A stretch of DNA of 6,147 bases from Sphingobacteriia bacterium (GCA_021151535.1 JAGKXC010000104.1:1-6147), one strand, 5' to 3'; shown: positions 1 to 6,140, counted from the first letter of the stretch. Program-made: numbers and translations. Notes: a model not told the origin generated them from the sequence alone.

Positions 1-498
1 ACCAATAACTTGCAACTTGGAGCAGGGAATAGCGATTTGGATAGCGAATTAACAGTTGATGGTGAACAACCAATGCCATACTTGAAGCGGTTGAGTAAAT
101 TGATTGTTACGCAAGACTGTCGGTTGTTTATGATGGATTTGGACAAACCCATCAAACTGGATCCATTGCACAGGGCTTTGTATTTGTTGTTTTTGAATCA
201 TCCAGAAGGGATTGAATTACAGCGTATTTCGGAGCATTATGAGGAGTTGTTTTCGTGGTATAAGAAAACCGCTACGCATGAAAGTTTAGAGATATTGAAG
301 GATAGGGTGATGGCGTTGTGCAATCCTTTGGAGAATAGTGTGTATGAAAAGATTTCTCGAATTAATCGGGTAATAAAAAATTTGGCAGGGGAGGAAAATG
401 CCAATAGTTATATCATCACTGGCGAGCGATTTATGCCGAAAAAAGTACACTTGAGGGGAGAAATGATAGTTTGGTTAAATCGATTTCCTTTGGCATAA
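1..498 (+). CDS. Conserved Bacteroidota-type hypothetical protein, probably 5'-truncated
   Basis: The frame is open to the left window edge. A TTG at 10 (162 residues) and an ATG at 73 (141 residues) are possible starts, but neither has a convincing ribosome binding site, so the gene probably begins upstream. Counting from the TTG, residues 44-80 (KPIKLDPLHRALYLLFLNHP followed by EGIEL) have the pattern of a family of uncharacterised Bacteroidota proteins: a conserved 'L.PL.RALYLLFL.HPEGI' core, a helical middle (75-125) and a C-terminal strand-rich end (YIITGERFMPKKVHL..EMIVW, 134-155). That similarity is from memory. The order of helix, HPEGI turn and helix suggests a winged-helix-like fold, which is inference. 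There is no signal peptide or membrane segment, so it is likely cytoplasmic. It ends with TAA, 62 bp before the next gene on the same strand, so the two may be co-transcribed. Function is unknown. Confidence 0.8.
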   Translation, partial: TNNLQLGAGNSDLDSELTVDGEQPMPYLKRLSKLIVTQDCRLFMMDLDKPIKLDPLHRALYLLFLNHPEGIELQRISEHYEELFSWYKKTATHESLEILKDRVMALCNPLENSVYEKISRINRVIKNLAGEENANSYIITGERFMPKKVHLRGEMIVWLNRFPLA

Positions 499-518
499 TT
501 GTTGAAACAACGGAAATG

Positions 519-529
519 CGTTTTAAACG
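519..529. repeat. Short inverted repeat upstream of the secreted-protein gene
   Basis: CGTTT, one T, then AAACG forms a perfect 11-base palindrome about 31 bp before the start at 561. Arms of 5 bp in AT-rich DNA can arise by chance. It could be a half-site pair for a regulator, but nothing else in the sequence supports that. Confidence 0.3.
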
Positions 530-546
530 TCTATTTACCATAAATT

Positions 547-553
547 AAGAGGA
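547..553 (+). promoter_or_regulatory. Purine-rich ribosome binding site for the gene at 561
   Basis: AAGAGGA lies 7 bases before the ATG at 561 and 10 before the second in-frame ATG at 564. It is the only good Shine-Dalgarno-like sequence before any of the five starts, so it helps fix this start. It does not distinguish between the two adjacent ATGs. Confidence 0.5.
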
Positions 554-560
554 TATTTGA

Positions 561-1232
561 ATGATGAATAAGTTGAGAAGTTTAAGAATCAAATTACTGA
601 ATTTTAAAAGTTGGCCAATTTTGATGATTTTGGTTTGTTTTCTTTCTTGGCAACCCGTTAAGGCGCAACGGATCGCCATGATTGACATCATCGGAACGGC
701 AGATTCCGTTATTCCGGCATTTGTTAAATATGGTTTGAAAGTAAAGGCACAAGATTCCAAGTCGTATACCCTTGCAGGTAAGTTGGCGGGTGAACAAGCA
801 ACATTGGTTTTTTATAAAACTCCTTTAAGTGGACATATTTATCAAGTAACAGTAACATATCAAAATATGTATTCAATTGATTCTGTGAAGTATGCGTTTG
901 AAGATCGGGTGAAGAAAATTATCACCCGCTATGCAGTTCCCAATACATTGGACCTGTCGAAAAATCAAACCATTACCACCATAAAATACCAAGATCCTAC
1001 GCCAAAATCTGCCAATGATCCTTCGTCATCAACAGCAGCAACCTATTTCAAGTTACCGGATAGCGCGGTGAAGGTTAGTTGGACGGATATGGTGTATTTT
1101 ACCAATTTGATTATGCATTGCTATCCCAATGTAAAAACACATCAGATTGTGGTTGAATATTTGGTGAAAGACAATCTTCGCAAATTGGAATCAGAAAATG
1201 CCATGGCACCTACCAATTCCTTGGGTTTTTAG
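561..1232 (+). CDS. Secreted hypothetical protein, 223 residues
   Basis: The start is ATG-ATG behind a purine-rich AAGAGGA; the stop is TAG. Residues 1-35 form a signal peptide: basic N-terminus (KLRSLRIKLLNFK), hydrophobic stretch 18-29, and probable signal peptidase I cleavage VKA|QR after residue 35. The mature part begins IAMIDIIGTADSVIPAFVKYGLK (38-60), followed by YTLAGKLAGEQATLVFY (69-85) and a VTVTY strand. This matches, from memory, a pattern in small exported Bacteroidota proteins of unknown function (F.GI...G....F...L...GF, then L.G.FAG). Residues 106-125 are a predicted amphipathic helix. A Ser/Thr/Pro-rich stretch (144-162) separates the second half, which contains SWTDMVYFTNLI (173-184) and IVVEYLVKD. 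With a signal peptide and no other membrane segment it should be periplasmic or outer-membrane associated. No catalytic motif is visible. It sits 62 bp after the upstream gene. Confidence 0.85.
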   Translation: MMNKLRSLRIKLLNFKSWPILMILVCFLSWQPVKAQRIAMIDIIGTADSVIPAFVKYGLKVKAQDSKSYTLAGKLAGEQATLVFYKTPLSGHIYQVTVTYQNMYSIDSVKYAFEDRVKKIITRYAVPNTLDLSKNQTITTIKYQDPTPKSANDPSSSTAATYFKLPDSAVKVSWTDMVYFTNLIMHCYPNVKTHQIVVEYLVKDNLRKLESENAMAPTNSLGF

Positions 1233-1241
1233 GATTTGTAT

Positions 1242-1255
1242 TGCAACTTGTTGCA
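1242..1255. repeat. Palindrome TGCAAC-TT-GTTGCA after the secreted-protein gene
   Basis: Two perfect 6-base arms with a 2-base spacer begin 10 bases after the stop at 1232. As RNA it would fold with a 5-bp stem and a CTTG loop, followed by TTTCATAT rather than a long T-run, so it is a poor terminator. It could equally be a dyad operator. The left part (TTGCAACTTG, 1241-1250) also occurs at 10-19 inside the first gene, most likely by chance. Confidence 0.4.
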
Positions 1256-1334
1256 TTTCATATAGTTGTAGAGAAGATAGAGAGGTTGTTGAATGTGGAT
1301 AAATATTATTAAAAAAAATTATAACAACGACTTT

Positions 1335-1353
1335 GGGTAAAACACCCGTTTTT
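1335..1353 (+). terminator. Weak candidate terminator
   Basis: GGGT (1335-1338), a 5-base loop, and ACCC (1344-1347) are followed by GTTTTTA. The 4-bp stem is short and the site is about 100 bp after the stop at 1232, so this is only a candidate for ending transcription from the two upstream genes. Confidence 0.25.
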
Positions 1354-1406
1354 ATTGTGGTTAGCGAATGTTTTTGTTTCTAACTTCTTGTTTTTCAGTG
1401 AGGTAA

Positions 1407-1438
1407 AAAAGCAAATTGCTTTCGTAAAACTTGCTTTT
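1407..1438. repeat. 8-bp inverted repeat with competing inner hairpin
   Basis: AAAAGCAA (1407-1414) is the exact reverse complement of TTGCTTTT (1431-1438). The left arm can instead pair locally with TTGCTTT (1416-1422), giving two mutually exclusive folds. The right arm overlaps the proposed upstream promoter element. If the DNA is transcribed through, this could be an attenuator-like element. If it is read as DNA, it could be an operator. Both are inference. Confidence 0.35.
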
Positions 1439-1462
1439 CTCGATTGGGCTTATCTATAATTG
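1431..1462 (+). promoter_or_regulatory. Candidate Bacteroidota-type promoter for the large membrane-protein gene
   Basis: TATAATTG (1455-1462) matches the Bacteroidota -7 consensus TAnnTTTG at all but one of the fixed positions. A TTG at 1431-1433 lies 21 bp upstream, within the usual spacing of the -33 element. Transcription would start near 1469, leaving a leader of about 14 bases before the ATG at 1483 with no Shine-Dalgarno sequence. The match is in AT-rich DNA, so chance cannot be excluded. Confidence 0.35.
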
Positions 1463-1482
1463 TTTTACAAAACTAATAGCCT

Positions 1483-3609
1483 ATGGAAAAGATTTTTTAC
1501 TTAATGCGTCATTGGGTTGATGACTCAATGATCTTACTAGCAGTACTTTATGGTGCTAGTAAATTGTATTCTGCCTTGTTTAACGTTGCTCCAAAGAATG
1601 AAATGAGCACAAAAGAAATTTTAAGTTCTGTTAAAACGCAAACGGGGTTTGGATTATTTTTAGTTCCTTTTACTGCAGGATTTGCATTTTTGTACAACCT
1701 GCTTTACAACATTATTTGGTTCTCCAGTGAGTTAATTAATTGGGTTGTGAAAGGTTGCATGTGGTTTTATCTTGAAATTATCAAAGCAGGCCTTTTCTTA
1801 ATCCTAAGAGTATTGTGGCATTATGTGGTTTTATGGCCATGGAAATTGCTGAATTTGTCGTTTTCTAATATAAAGGCCTCCATTAATAAAAAGGATTACC
1901 TCCGAGCAGTTACAGGATTATCACTTGCATTGGTAGTCGCTTTTTTGGGGAGATTCGTAAATCAACATTTTGGATGTGGCGTTTGGGCTGAAATTGTATT
2001 TGCCGTAATTTCAATTTTCCCTTTGGGATGGGCAATTGGAAATATCGCCCATGGAAACGAAAATCAAGAAGAAAACAAGAAATTGTCTATTCGTTATTTT
2101 AAGCATGCCGGCTTACTCATTGGATTATTCTTACTATTTATTTTAGCACAAGTTGCCCTTGTAAAAGTTGGCGCTGAAACAAGCTTTGCTTACGCATTGA
2201 GTGCATTATTTATCGGCCCTAACTTGGTGAGTTCAGCATTTATTATCTTCAATTCATTATTGTTGATTTTTATTGTTTCTGCATTACCATCTTTTTCCAG
2301 AACATTCGAAGGTAAATGGCTTGATCTTTATAAAGCATTTGGTTTGCATATTTATCAAAAAGGTTTGCGCTATCTATTGGCGTTGCCCATGATGGTAATT
2401 CCAGTTGCTGCACTTATTGTTATTCCTTACTATATCGGCGGTGGTATTTCAAGTACCTCTTTAATGGTTACAACGGATCAATATGGTAGAAAATTAACCG
2501 ATTTAAACAAAGAATTGGAAAAATCAAATATCGCCTCATACGATGCATGGTATAATACTGAAACAGTAAACGCCGATTCTTTGAAGAAGTTAATGGATGC
2601 CGATAAAAATAGTTTGTCTTTGAAGGCCGAATATGCACGTGTAAATACAAATCGCAATTACATGTACGATATTTATCATACATATTATAATCAGGTGGCT
2701 AATGCGCCGTTGAATGTTGCAGCTAGTTTATTCCAGAAATATTTGGAAGAAAATGGTAACCGTGTTCCTGTAAATGCATATCCTAAATCAGAGGAGGATA
2801 CAAATGCATTTGCAGCGGATTTGGCAATGTCAAGAGCCGCTGTTGCTGAAGCAAATCAATCAAATAGTAATGAAACGTCAATTCCACCAACTGCAGTTGA
2901 GTCGCCAGCAATGGATTCAATGGCAGCAACAGAACCAGTTTCTGCCGATTCTGCTATCATCGCCAATGCGGCAACGCCAACAGAACAAGTTGCTAATAGT
3001 CCTTCTACTACTGCTGCCTCAAATACATCTAACCCGCAATTAGAAAGAGCAAAAGCCATCGAAACACATATTGCTGCTATGCAAAATCAACTGAAAAATA
3101 TGCAATCATCAATGTCGCTTGCAGGTATGTTAGGGCATTTGATAGCGGGAATTTGGATGTGTTTGCTTGTAGCTGCGATTTATGCTCTTGGCTTGGTATT
3201 GTTCTCTAAAGTAAACCACGCCATTTTTACAGAGGTAGATTCCACAAACAATTGGAAAATATCGGAGGAAATAGCAGCGGCAAAAGCGTTGAATCCTAAT
3301 CAGCCACTGTTGGGAATTGGTGTAATTGTATTGCTCGTATATTCTTCTATCAGTAGTTGCTCACCCTGGAATCCTAAGTATTGGGATTTAGGTTTGTGGA
3401 AGCCTGCTCAAAAAGAATGTTGCGAAATGGATTCTACATCCTGTTCTGATAGTACAACCATGGATGCTCCAATGTATCAAGAAGAATCTATGCCTGCTGT
3501 TGATAGTGCTGCCGTAGAAATGCCAGCAATGGATACTACTGCAGTTGATGCTAGTTCAGTTGAGTATAATTCCGAATATTATTCTCCTGAAACAAGTTAC
3601 GGAGAATAA
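1483..3609 (+). CDS. Large polytopic membrane protein of unknown function with periplasmic insert and repeat tracts
   Basis: I do not recognise this 708-residue protein. Hydrophobic segments lie near residues 14-34 (weak), 55-80, 92-120, 142-160, 166-188, 208-228, 235-267 and 297-319, then 546-574 and 607-623. Basic loops at 121-141 (KASINKKDYLR), 191-207 and 271-296 are predicted cytoplasmic. This puts 320-545 and the tail 624-708 in the periplasm. The periplasmic insert starts with a charged helical part (332-460, KLTDLNKELEKS), continues as a Ser/Thr/Ala/Pro-rich tract (455-517), and ends with a Gln/Met-rich predicted coiled coil (518-543). PAMD-type motifs recur in the insert (475-478) and in the tail (671-674 and 681-684). 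The tail is acidic, holds four cysteines (626, 646, 647, 654), and follows an ISSC sequence resembling a lipobox. The start ATG lacks a Shine-Dalgarno sequence but follows a candidate promoter. A strong terminator follows the stop. It is probably a structural or scaffolding envelope protein, which is inference only. Confidence 0.85.
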   Translation: MEKIFYLMRHWVDDSMILLAVLYGASKLYSALFNVAPKNEMSTKEILSSVKTQTGFGLFLVPFTAGFAFLYNLLYNIIWFSSELINWVVKGCMWFYLEIIKAGLFLILRVLWHYVVLWPWKLLNLSFSNIKASINKKDYLRAVTGLSLALVVAFLGRFVNQHFGCGVWAEIVFAVISIFPLGWAIGNIAHGNENQEENKKLSIRYFKHAGLLIGLFLLFILAQVALVKVGAETSFAYALSALFIGPNLVSSAFIIFNSLLLIFIVSALPSFSRTFEGKWLDLYKAFGLHIYQKGLRYLLALPMMVIPVAALIVIPYYIGGGISSTSLMVTTDQYGRKLTDLNKELEKSNIASYDAWYNTETVNADSLKKLMDADKNSLSLKAEYARVNTNRNYMYDIYHTYYNQVANAPLNVAASLFQKYLEENGNRVPVNAYPKSEEDTNAFAADLAMSRAAVAEANQSNSNETSIPPTAVESPAMDSMAATEPVSADSAIIANAATPTEQVANSPSTTAASNTSNPQLERAKAIETHIAAMQNQLKNMQSSMSLAGMLGHLIAGIWMCLLVAAIYALGLVLFSKVNHAIFTEVDSTNNWKISEEIAAAKALNPNQPLLGIGVIVLLVYSSISSCSPWNPKYWDLGLWKPAQKECCEMDSTSCSDSTTMDAPMYQEESMPAVDSAAVEMPAMDTTAVDASSVEYNSEYYSPETSYGE

Positions 3610-3629
3610 ATTTAACAAAATTTAAGTGC

Positions 3630-3658
3630 AAAAAGCCTTGGTTATCCAAGGCTTTTTT
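3630..3658 (+). terminator. Strong intrinsic terminator
   Basis: AAAAAGCCTTGG (3630-3641) and CCAAGGCTTTTT (3646-3657) form a perfect 12-bp stem with a TTAT loop, ending in a T-run of six. The stem begins 20 bases after the stop at 3609. It is the clearest regulatory element in the window. The A-run on the left arm means it could also act on transcripts from the other strand, but no opposing gene is seen here. Confidence 0.9.
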
Positions 3659-3676
3659 GTTTTAATTCGTGTTTGA

Positions 3677-4543
3677 ATGCCAATCTTACCTGATAGATAT
3701 CAAAATCAATTTGCCAATTTAACTTTCAGATGGATTCTTACATGGATCTTTGTTATCCTTGTTGGGTTATCATCATCATGTTCAGCCCAAAATGCCTCAG
3801 GCAGTCATAGCCACACATTCAAACGTGTACGTATAGATTATACTAAGATCGATAAAATTTTTAATCAACATCTAATGGTTAAAACCCAGTTGCAGTCTGC
3901 CCCTGATACATTTCCATTATTAACGTTTCCACAAAACAAAAGGTTCCGAAGAATTCGTGTACTGAGCATGCCCAAATACGTAGATAGGGGATATAAGGTT
4001 GTAGAAGGAGATACCATCAAATTAAAATCAAAACTATTGTCTGATAGAATTCGTGGAAGATTAATTTGTGCAACAGATAGCGGCGTTTGGTTGTATCAAA
4101 TAGCCAAAAAACAAGTTGTTTATTTTCCTTATTCCCAAATTCAACATATCCGCAGTGGAAGTAGCGGATGGCGAGCCACAGGCATTGCTTTGATTCCCAT
4201 AGCCGCAACCATGGGTGGTTGGCTGTTTTATGAATCTGTAGTTGCTGTAACAGCTGATCAATCAATGATTTTGTTCTTGTCTTGGTTTGGTTTTACAACA
4301 GTCGACTTTCTGTTTTGGCTCGATTACTCAGATCGCGCCAATTCCAGTTATTTATGCAGTTCTTCCATACTAGGAGATGCGAAAAATGGACAAGATTTCA
4401 AATCCATGGCTGAAGGAAATAGAATCCAACCGCCCTATAATATATTTGATATTTTGTTTTCTAGAGAGCTCCATTTCTGGCCAAGAACAAGGATTTTTAA
4501 AACGTCAATACCATTGTATTGTTTACCTGTGACAGCCAAATGA
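3677..4543 (+). CDS. Exported or membrane-anchored hypothetical protein, 288 residues
   Basis: The ATG at 3677 gives a plausible signal sequence: hydrophobic residues 17-32 (FRWILTWIFVILVGLS) followed by SSSCSAQN. Cleavage could be by signal peptidase I after SAQ or the nearby residues. Cys35 is also possible as a lipoprotein site, but S at -3 is a poor lipobox. Residues 123-160 (DRIRGRLICATDSGVWLYQ, then QVVYFPYSQIQHIRSG) resemble, from memory, a Bacteroidota motif in which a 'G.L....D.G..L' strand pair leads to 'FP...I..I...' and then a Gly-rich membrane hairpin. Here 163-187 and 194-215 are hydrophobic and may form that hairpin. The C-terminal part (216-288) is not recognised. Start and terminator are only about 20 bp apart, and no Shine-Dalgarno sequence is visible. 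Function is unknown. Confidence 0.83.
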   Translation: MPILPDRYQNQFANLTFRWILTWIFVILVGLSSSCSAQNASGSHSHTFKRVRIDYTKIDKIFNQHLMVKTQLQSAPDTFPLLTFPQNKRFRRIRVLSMPKYVDRGYKVVEGDTIKLKSKLLSDRIRGRLICATDSGVWLYQIAKKQVVYFPYSQIQHIRSGSSGWRATGIALIPIAATMGGWLFYESVVAVTADQSMILFLSWFGFTTVDFLFWLDYSDRANSSYLCSSSILGDAKNGQDFKSMAEGNRIQPPYNIFDILFSRELHFWPRTRIFKTSIPLYCLPVTAK

Positions 4544-4569
4544 TACGTGGATTCATCATCAAATACTTA

Positions 4570-4582
4570 GTTTTATTAAAAC
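4570..4582. repeat. 13-base palindrome GTTTTA-T-TAAAAC
   Basis: Two perfect 6-base arms around one T lie in the 85-bp gap before the gene at 4629. With the preceding TA, the left arm reads TAGTTTTA (4568-4575), one mismatch from the TAnnTTTG promoter box, but no good -33 element is placed correctly. A similar GTTTTAcAAAAC lies at 1462-1473, before the large membrane-protein gene. Confidence 0.35.
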
Positions 4583-4589
4583 AGAAAAC

Positions 4590-4628
4590 CTTACTGCTTA
4601 AATTGACTTTTTGAATTAACTTACTGCT
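4590..4628. repeat. 9-base direct repeat abutting the start codon
   Basis: CTTACTGCT occurs at 4590-4598 and again at 4620-4628, exactly 30 bp apart; the second copy ends directly at the ATG at 4629. No Shine-Dalgarno sequence lies between. It may be a paired protein- or RNA-binding site, or a small chance or slippage duplication. Confidence 0.4.
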
Positions 4629-6140
4629 ATGTTGAAGTCGATAAATGGATATGTGAAAATTAGCAAGTTCCTTTTAGGGCGATACTTGCTTTTGTTGCTT
4701 TTTTGGCTTGTTGGATTGCCCATGTTCGCCCAAATACATACTGTGTATCTTCATTTGGAACCAACTTTGGAAAATGATTTTATTTTAAAACAGCATCTTC
4801 AACAAATCAAAAAAGATTCTGCCGCCAATCAACAAATACAAAGTAATTTTTCCAAAATACAGTATGGATCATCTTACAACGGAGAAGTGTTAAACCTGCT
4901 ACCTGTTGGTGTGCCGATGTTTACTATTAAAAATGTATCTCCTAAATGGGGCAATAATCCCAAAACCGCTAAAGAAAGTAAAGTTTCAATGCCTGCAGGC
5001 AGTTTGGTTTGGATTGTGAAACCAATTTTACAGGTAGATTCGCTTGTTTTTGATAGCACTCAAAAATTATTTAGTATTCGTTATCTGGTGTATTTTCCTT
5101 CTAACCAAAAACTTGGAATAATTAGTGGCTTTGCTTTACCCGAATATTGTATTTCAACCCGTGGATATAGCAATTTGTATTCTGGTAAACCACAACAAGG
5201 AAGCGCTATGTCGTACCACTCAAGTTTTGATTATTCCGATCAAGTTTTGAATTTTTGGAATAAAGACGAGAGCCGCCCTAAACCCACAGATGAACAGAAA
5301 CTACAGGGGTGGGTGAAACCGCATGATTGGATTTTTCAGTGTTACCGCAGATTCGTAAAGGATTCTCAAGCGATGCAGATTTTTGTTGAAGTGGGGCAGG
5401 TGAGTGCCACACCCGCGGGAAAAGCCTCATTCATAAGCTCGAGCAAAACACCGCCTATCGCCCTATATCATTGGAATTTAGAGAAGGAAGTTGGAATTCA
5501 ATCAGTACCCTATTTGAATTCTCCCATTGGAATGGTGGTGCATCAGGCTAGAGGTTTACATGGTTTGCGGAACGTGATAGAAATTCAGCATTGGTCGGAA
5601 AGTTGTGGCTCAGAAGGAGGTAGCACTTACTTTGCATTTGAGGAACCTGAAAAAGGAGAAAAAAATAACGTTGGCATGCCCATTTCTACCATCGAAGGAT
5701 TGAATTTGTTGGGACATTTTTCTGCGGTGGTTGATGGAGGTGTGTATTATTATGCTGAACAGTTGATTTTTCCATCGGATACAATTGTTACTGGGGAATT
5801 GAAAGGTAGTTATTACGAAAAGATTACGGGAATACCGAATTATTTGATTTATCGGATTGTGAAATGGGAGGATATTGGCGATGAAGAGGGTTTGTTTGAT
5901 GAAAGCAATGCCAATATGGAGGGTGATATAAAGCCTGAGTCGGAAGCTGATGGGGGTACTGCCGCCGAGCAAGCCGCCAACGAGCCGGCCGCAGAGCAAG
6001 CATCCATCGCCAACCAAATTGATGCTATGCATTCAACCATGACAGAGGAAAAGGCATATTTTCGCTGGAGAAACAACCCCAAACAGTTGCTGGAACTGAA
6101 AAAATCTATCGATAATCGCCCTAATAATTCCTATGATTGA
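4629..6140 (+). CDS. Secreted hypothetical protein, 503 residues, with acidic low-complexity linker
   Basis: Residues 1-34 are a signal peptide: basic N-terminus, hydrophobic 15-32 (LLGRYLLLLLFWLVGLPM), and probable cleavage MFA|Q after residue 34. The ATG fits because it places that peptide at the N-terminus. The mature protein opens with strands (IHTVYLHLE) and a helical Gln/Lys-rich stretch (52-75). A mixed alpha/beta region rich in aromatic residues follows to about 411. Within it are GWVKPHDWIFQCYRRF (227-242) and a Ser/Gly-rich loop (322-333, WSESCGSEGGST). Residues 412-460 are an acidic, low-complexity linker with AAEQA twice (445-449 and 454-458). A basic predicted helix closes the protein (473-495). 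No catalytic motif, lipobox or recognisable type IX secretion C-terminal domain is visible. It is likely periplasmic or surface-exposed. It follows the previous gene by 85 bp on the same strand. I do not recognise the family. Confidence 0.85.
   Translation: MLKSINGYVKISKFLLGRYLLLLLFWLVGLPMFAQIHTVYLHLEPTLENDFILKQHLQQIKKDSAANQQIQSNFSKIQYGSSYNGEVLNLLPVGVPMFTIKNVSPKWGNNPKTAKESKVSMPAGSLVWIVKPILQVDSLVFDSTQKLFSIRYLVYFPSNQKLGIISGFALPEYCISTRGYSNLYSGKPQQGSAMSYHSSFDYSDQVLNFWNKDESRPKPTDEQKLQGWVKPHDWIFQCYRRFVKDSQAMQIFVEVGQVSATPAGKASFISSSKTPPIALYHWNLEKEVGIQSVPYLNSPIGMVVHQARGLHGLRNVIEIQHWSESCGSEGGSTYFAFEEPEKGEKNNVGMPISTIEGLNLLGHFSAVVDGGVYYYAEQLIFPSDTIVTGELKGSYYEKITGIPNYLIYRIVKWEDIGDEEGLFDESNANMEGDIKPESEADGGTAAEQAANEPAAEQASIANQIDAMHSTMTEEKAYFRWRNNPKQLLELKKSIDNRPNNSYD

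Larger units (their letters stand above)
1233..1482. other. 250-bp intergenic region with inverted repeats and a candidate promoter
   Basis: I see no coding region or RNA gene on either strand. It is strongly AT-rich, with an A8 run near 1311-1318. It contains a near-perfect palindrome just after the upstream stop (1242-1255), a small GGGT/ACCC hairpin followed by T's (1335-1353), an 8-bp inverted repeat (1407-1414 with 1431-1438), and a TATAATTG box 21 bp before the next start codon. It is long for a gap in this window and probably contains the regulatory sequence of the large membrane-protein gene. Confidence 0.6.

Noticed and set aside
10..12. TTG as the true start of the first gene
   Set aside because: No ribosome binding site is visible in the nine bases before it and the frame continues to the window edge, so truncation is more likely.
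501..511. GTTG-AAA-CAAC hairpin just after the first gene
   Set aside because: It has only four base pairs and no T-run, too weak to call a terminator.
545..797. Two minus-strand frames of 71 and 67 codons
   Set aside because: Both lie opposite the signal-peptide region of the 223-residue gene and show no family features.
10..1250. Ten-base match TTGCAACTTG at 10-19 and 1241-1250
   Set aside because: One copy is coding and the other intergenic, flanks do not match, and it does not delimit a mobile element.
2774..3043. 89-codon + frame rich in Gln and Leu
   Set aside because: It is an out-of-frame reading of the Ala/Ser/Thr/Asn-rich tract of the large membrane-protein gene; the composition is explained by the GCA/CAA/AAT codon runs.
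4017..4265. Two overlapping minus-strand frames of 82 and 66 codons
   Set aside because: They are antisense to the 288-residue gene, overlap each other and have no upstream signal.
5610..6032. 140-codon open frame on the minus strand
   Set aside because: It lies wholly opposite the 503-residue gene, which has a signal peptide and sensible composition. The minus-strand product has no recognisable domain and looks like a shadow frame.
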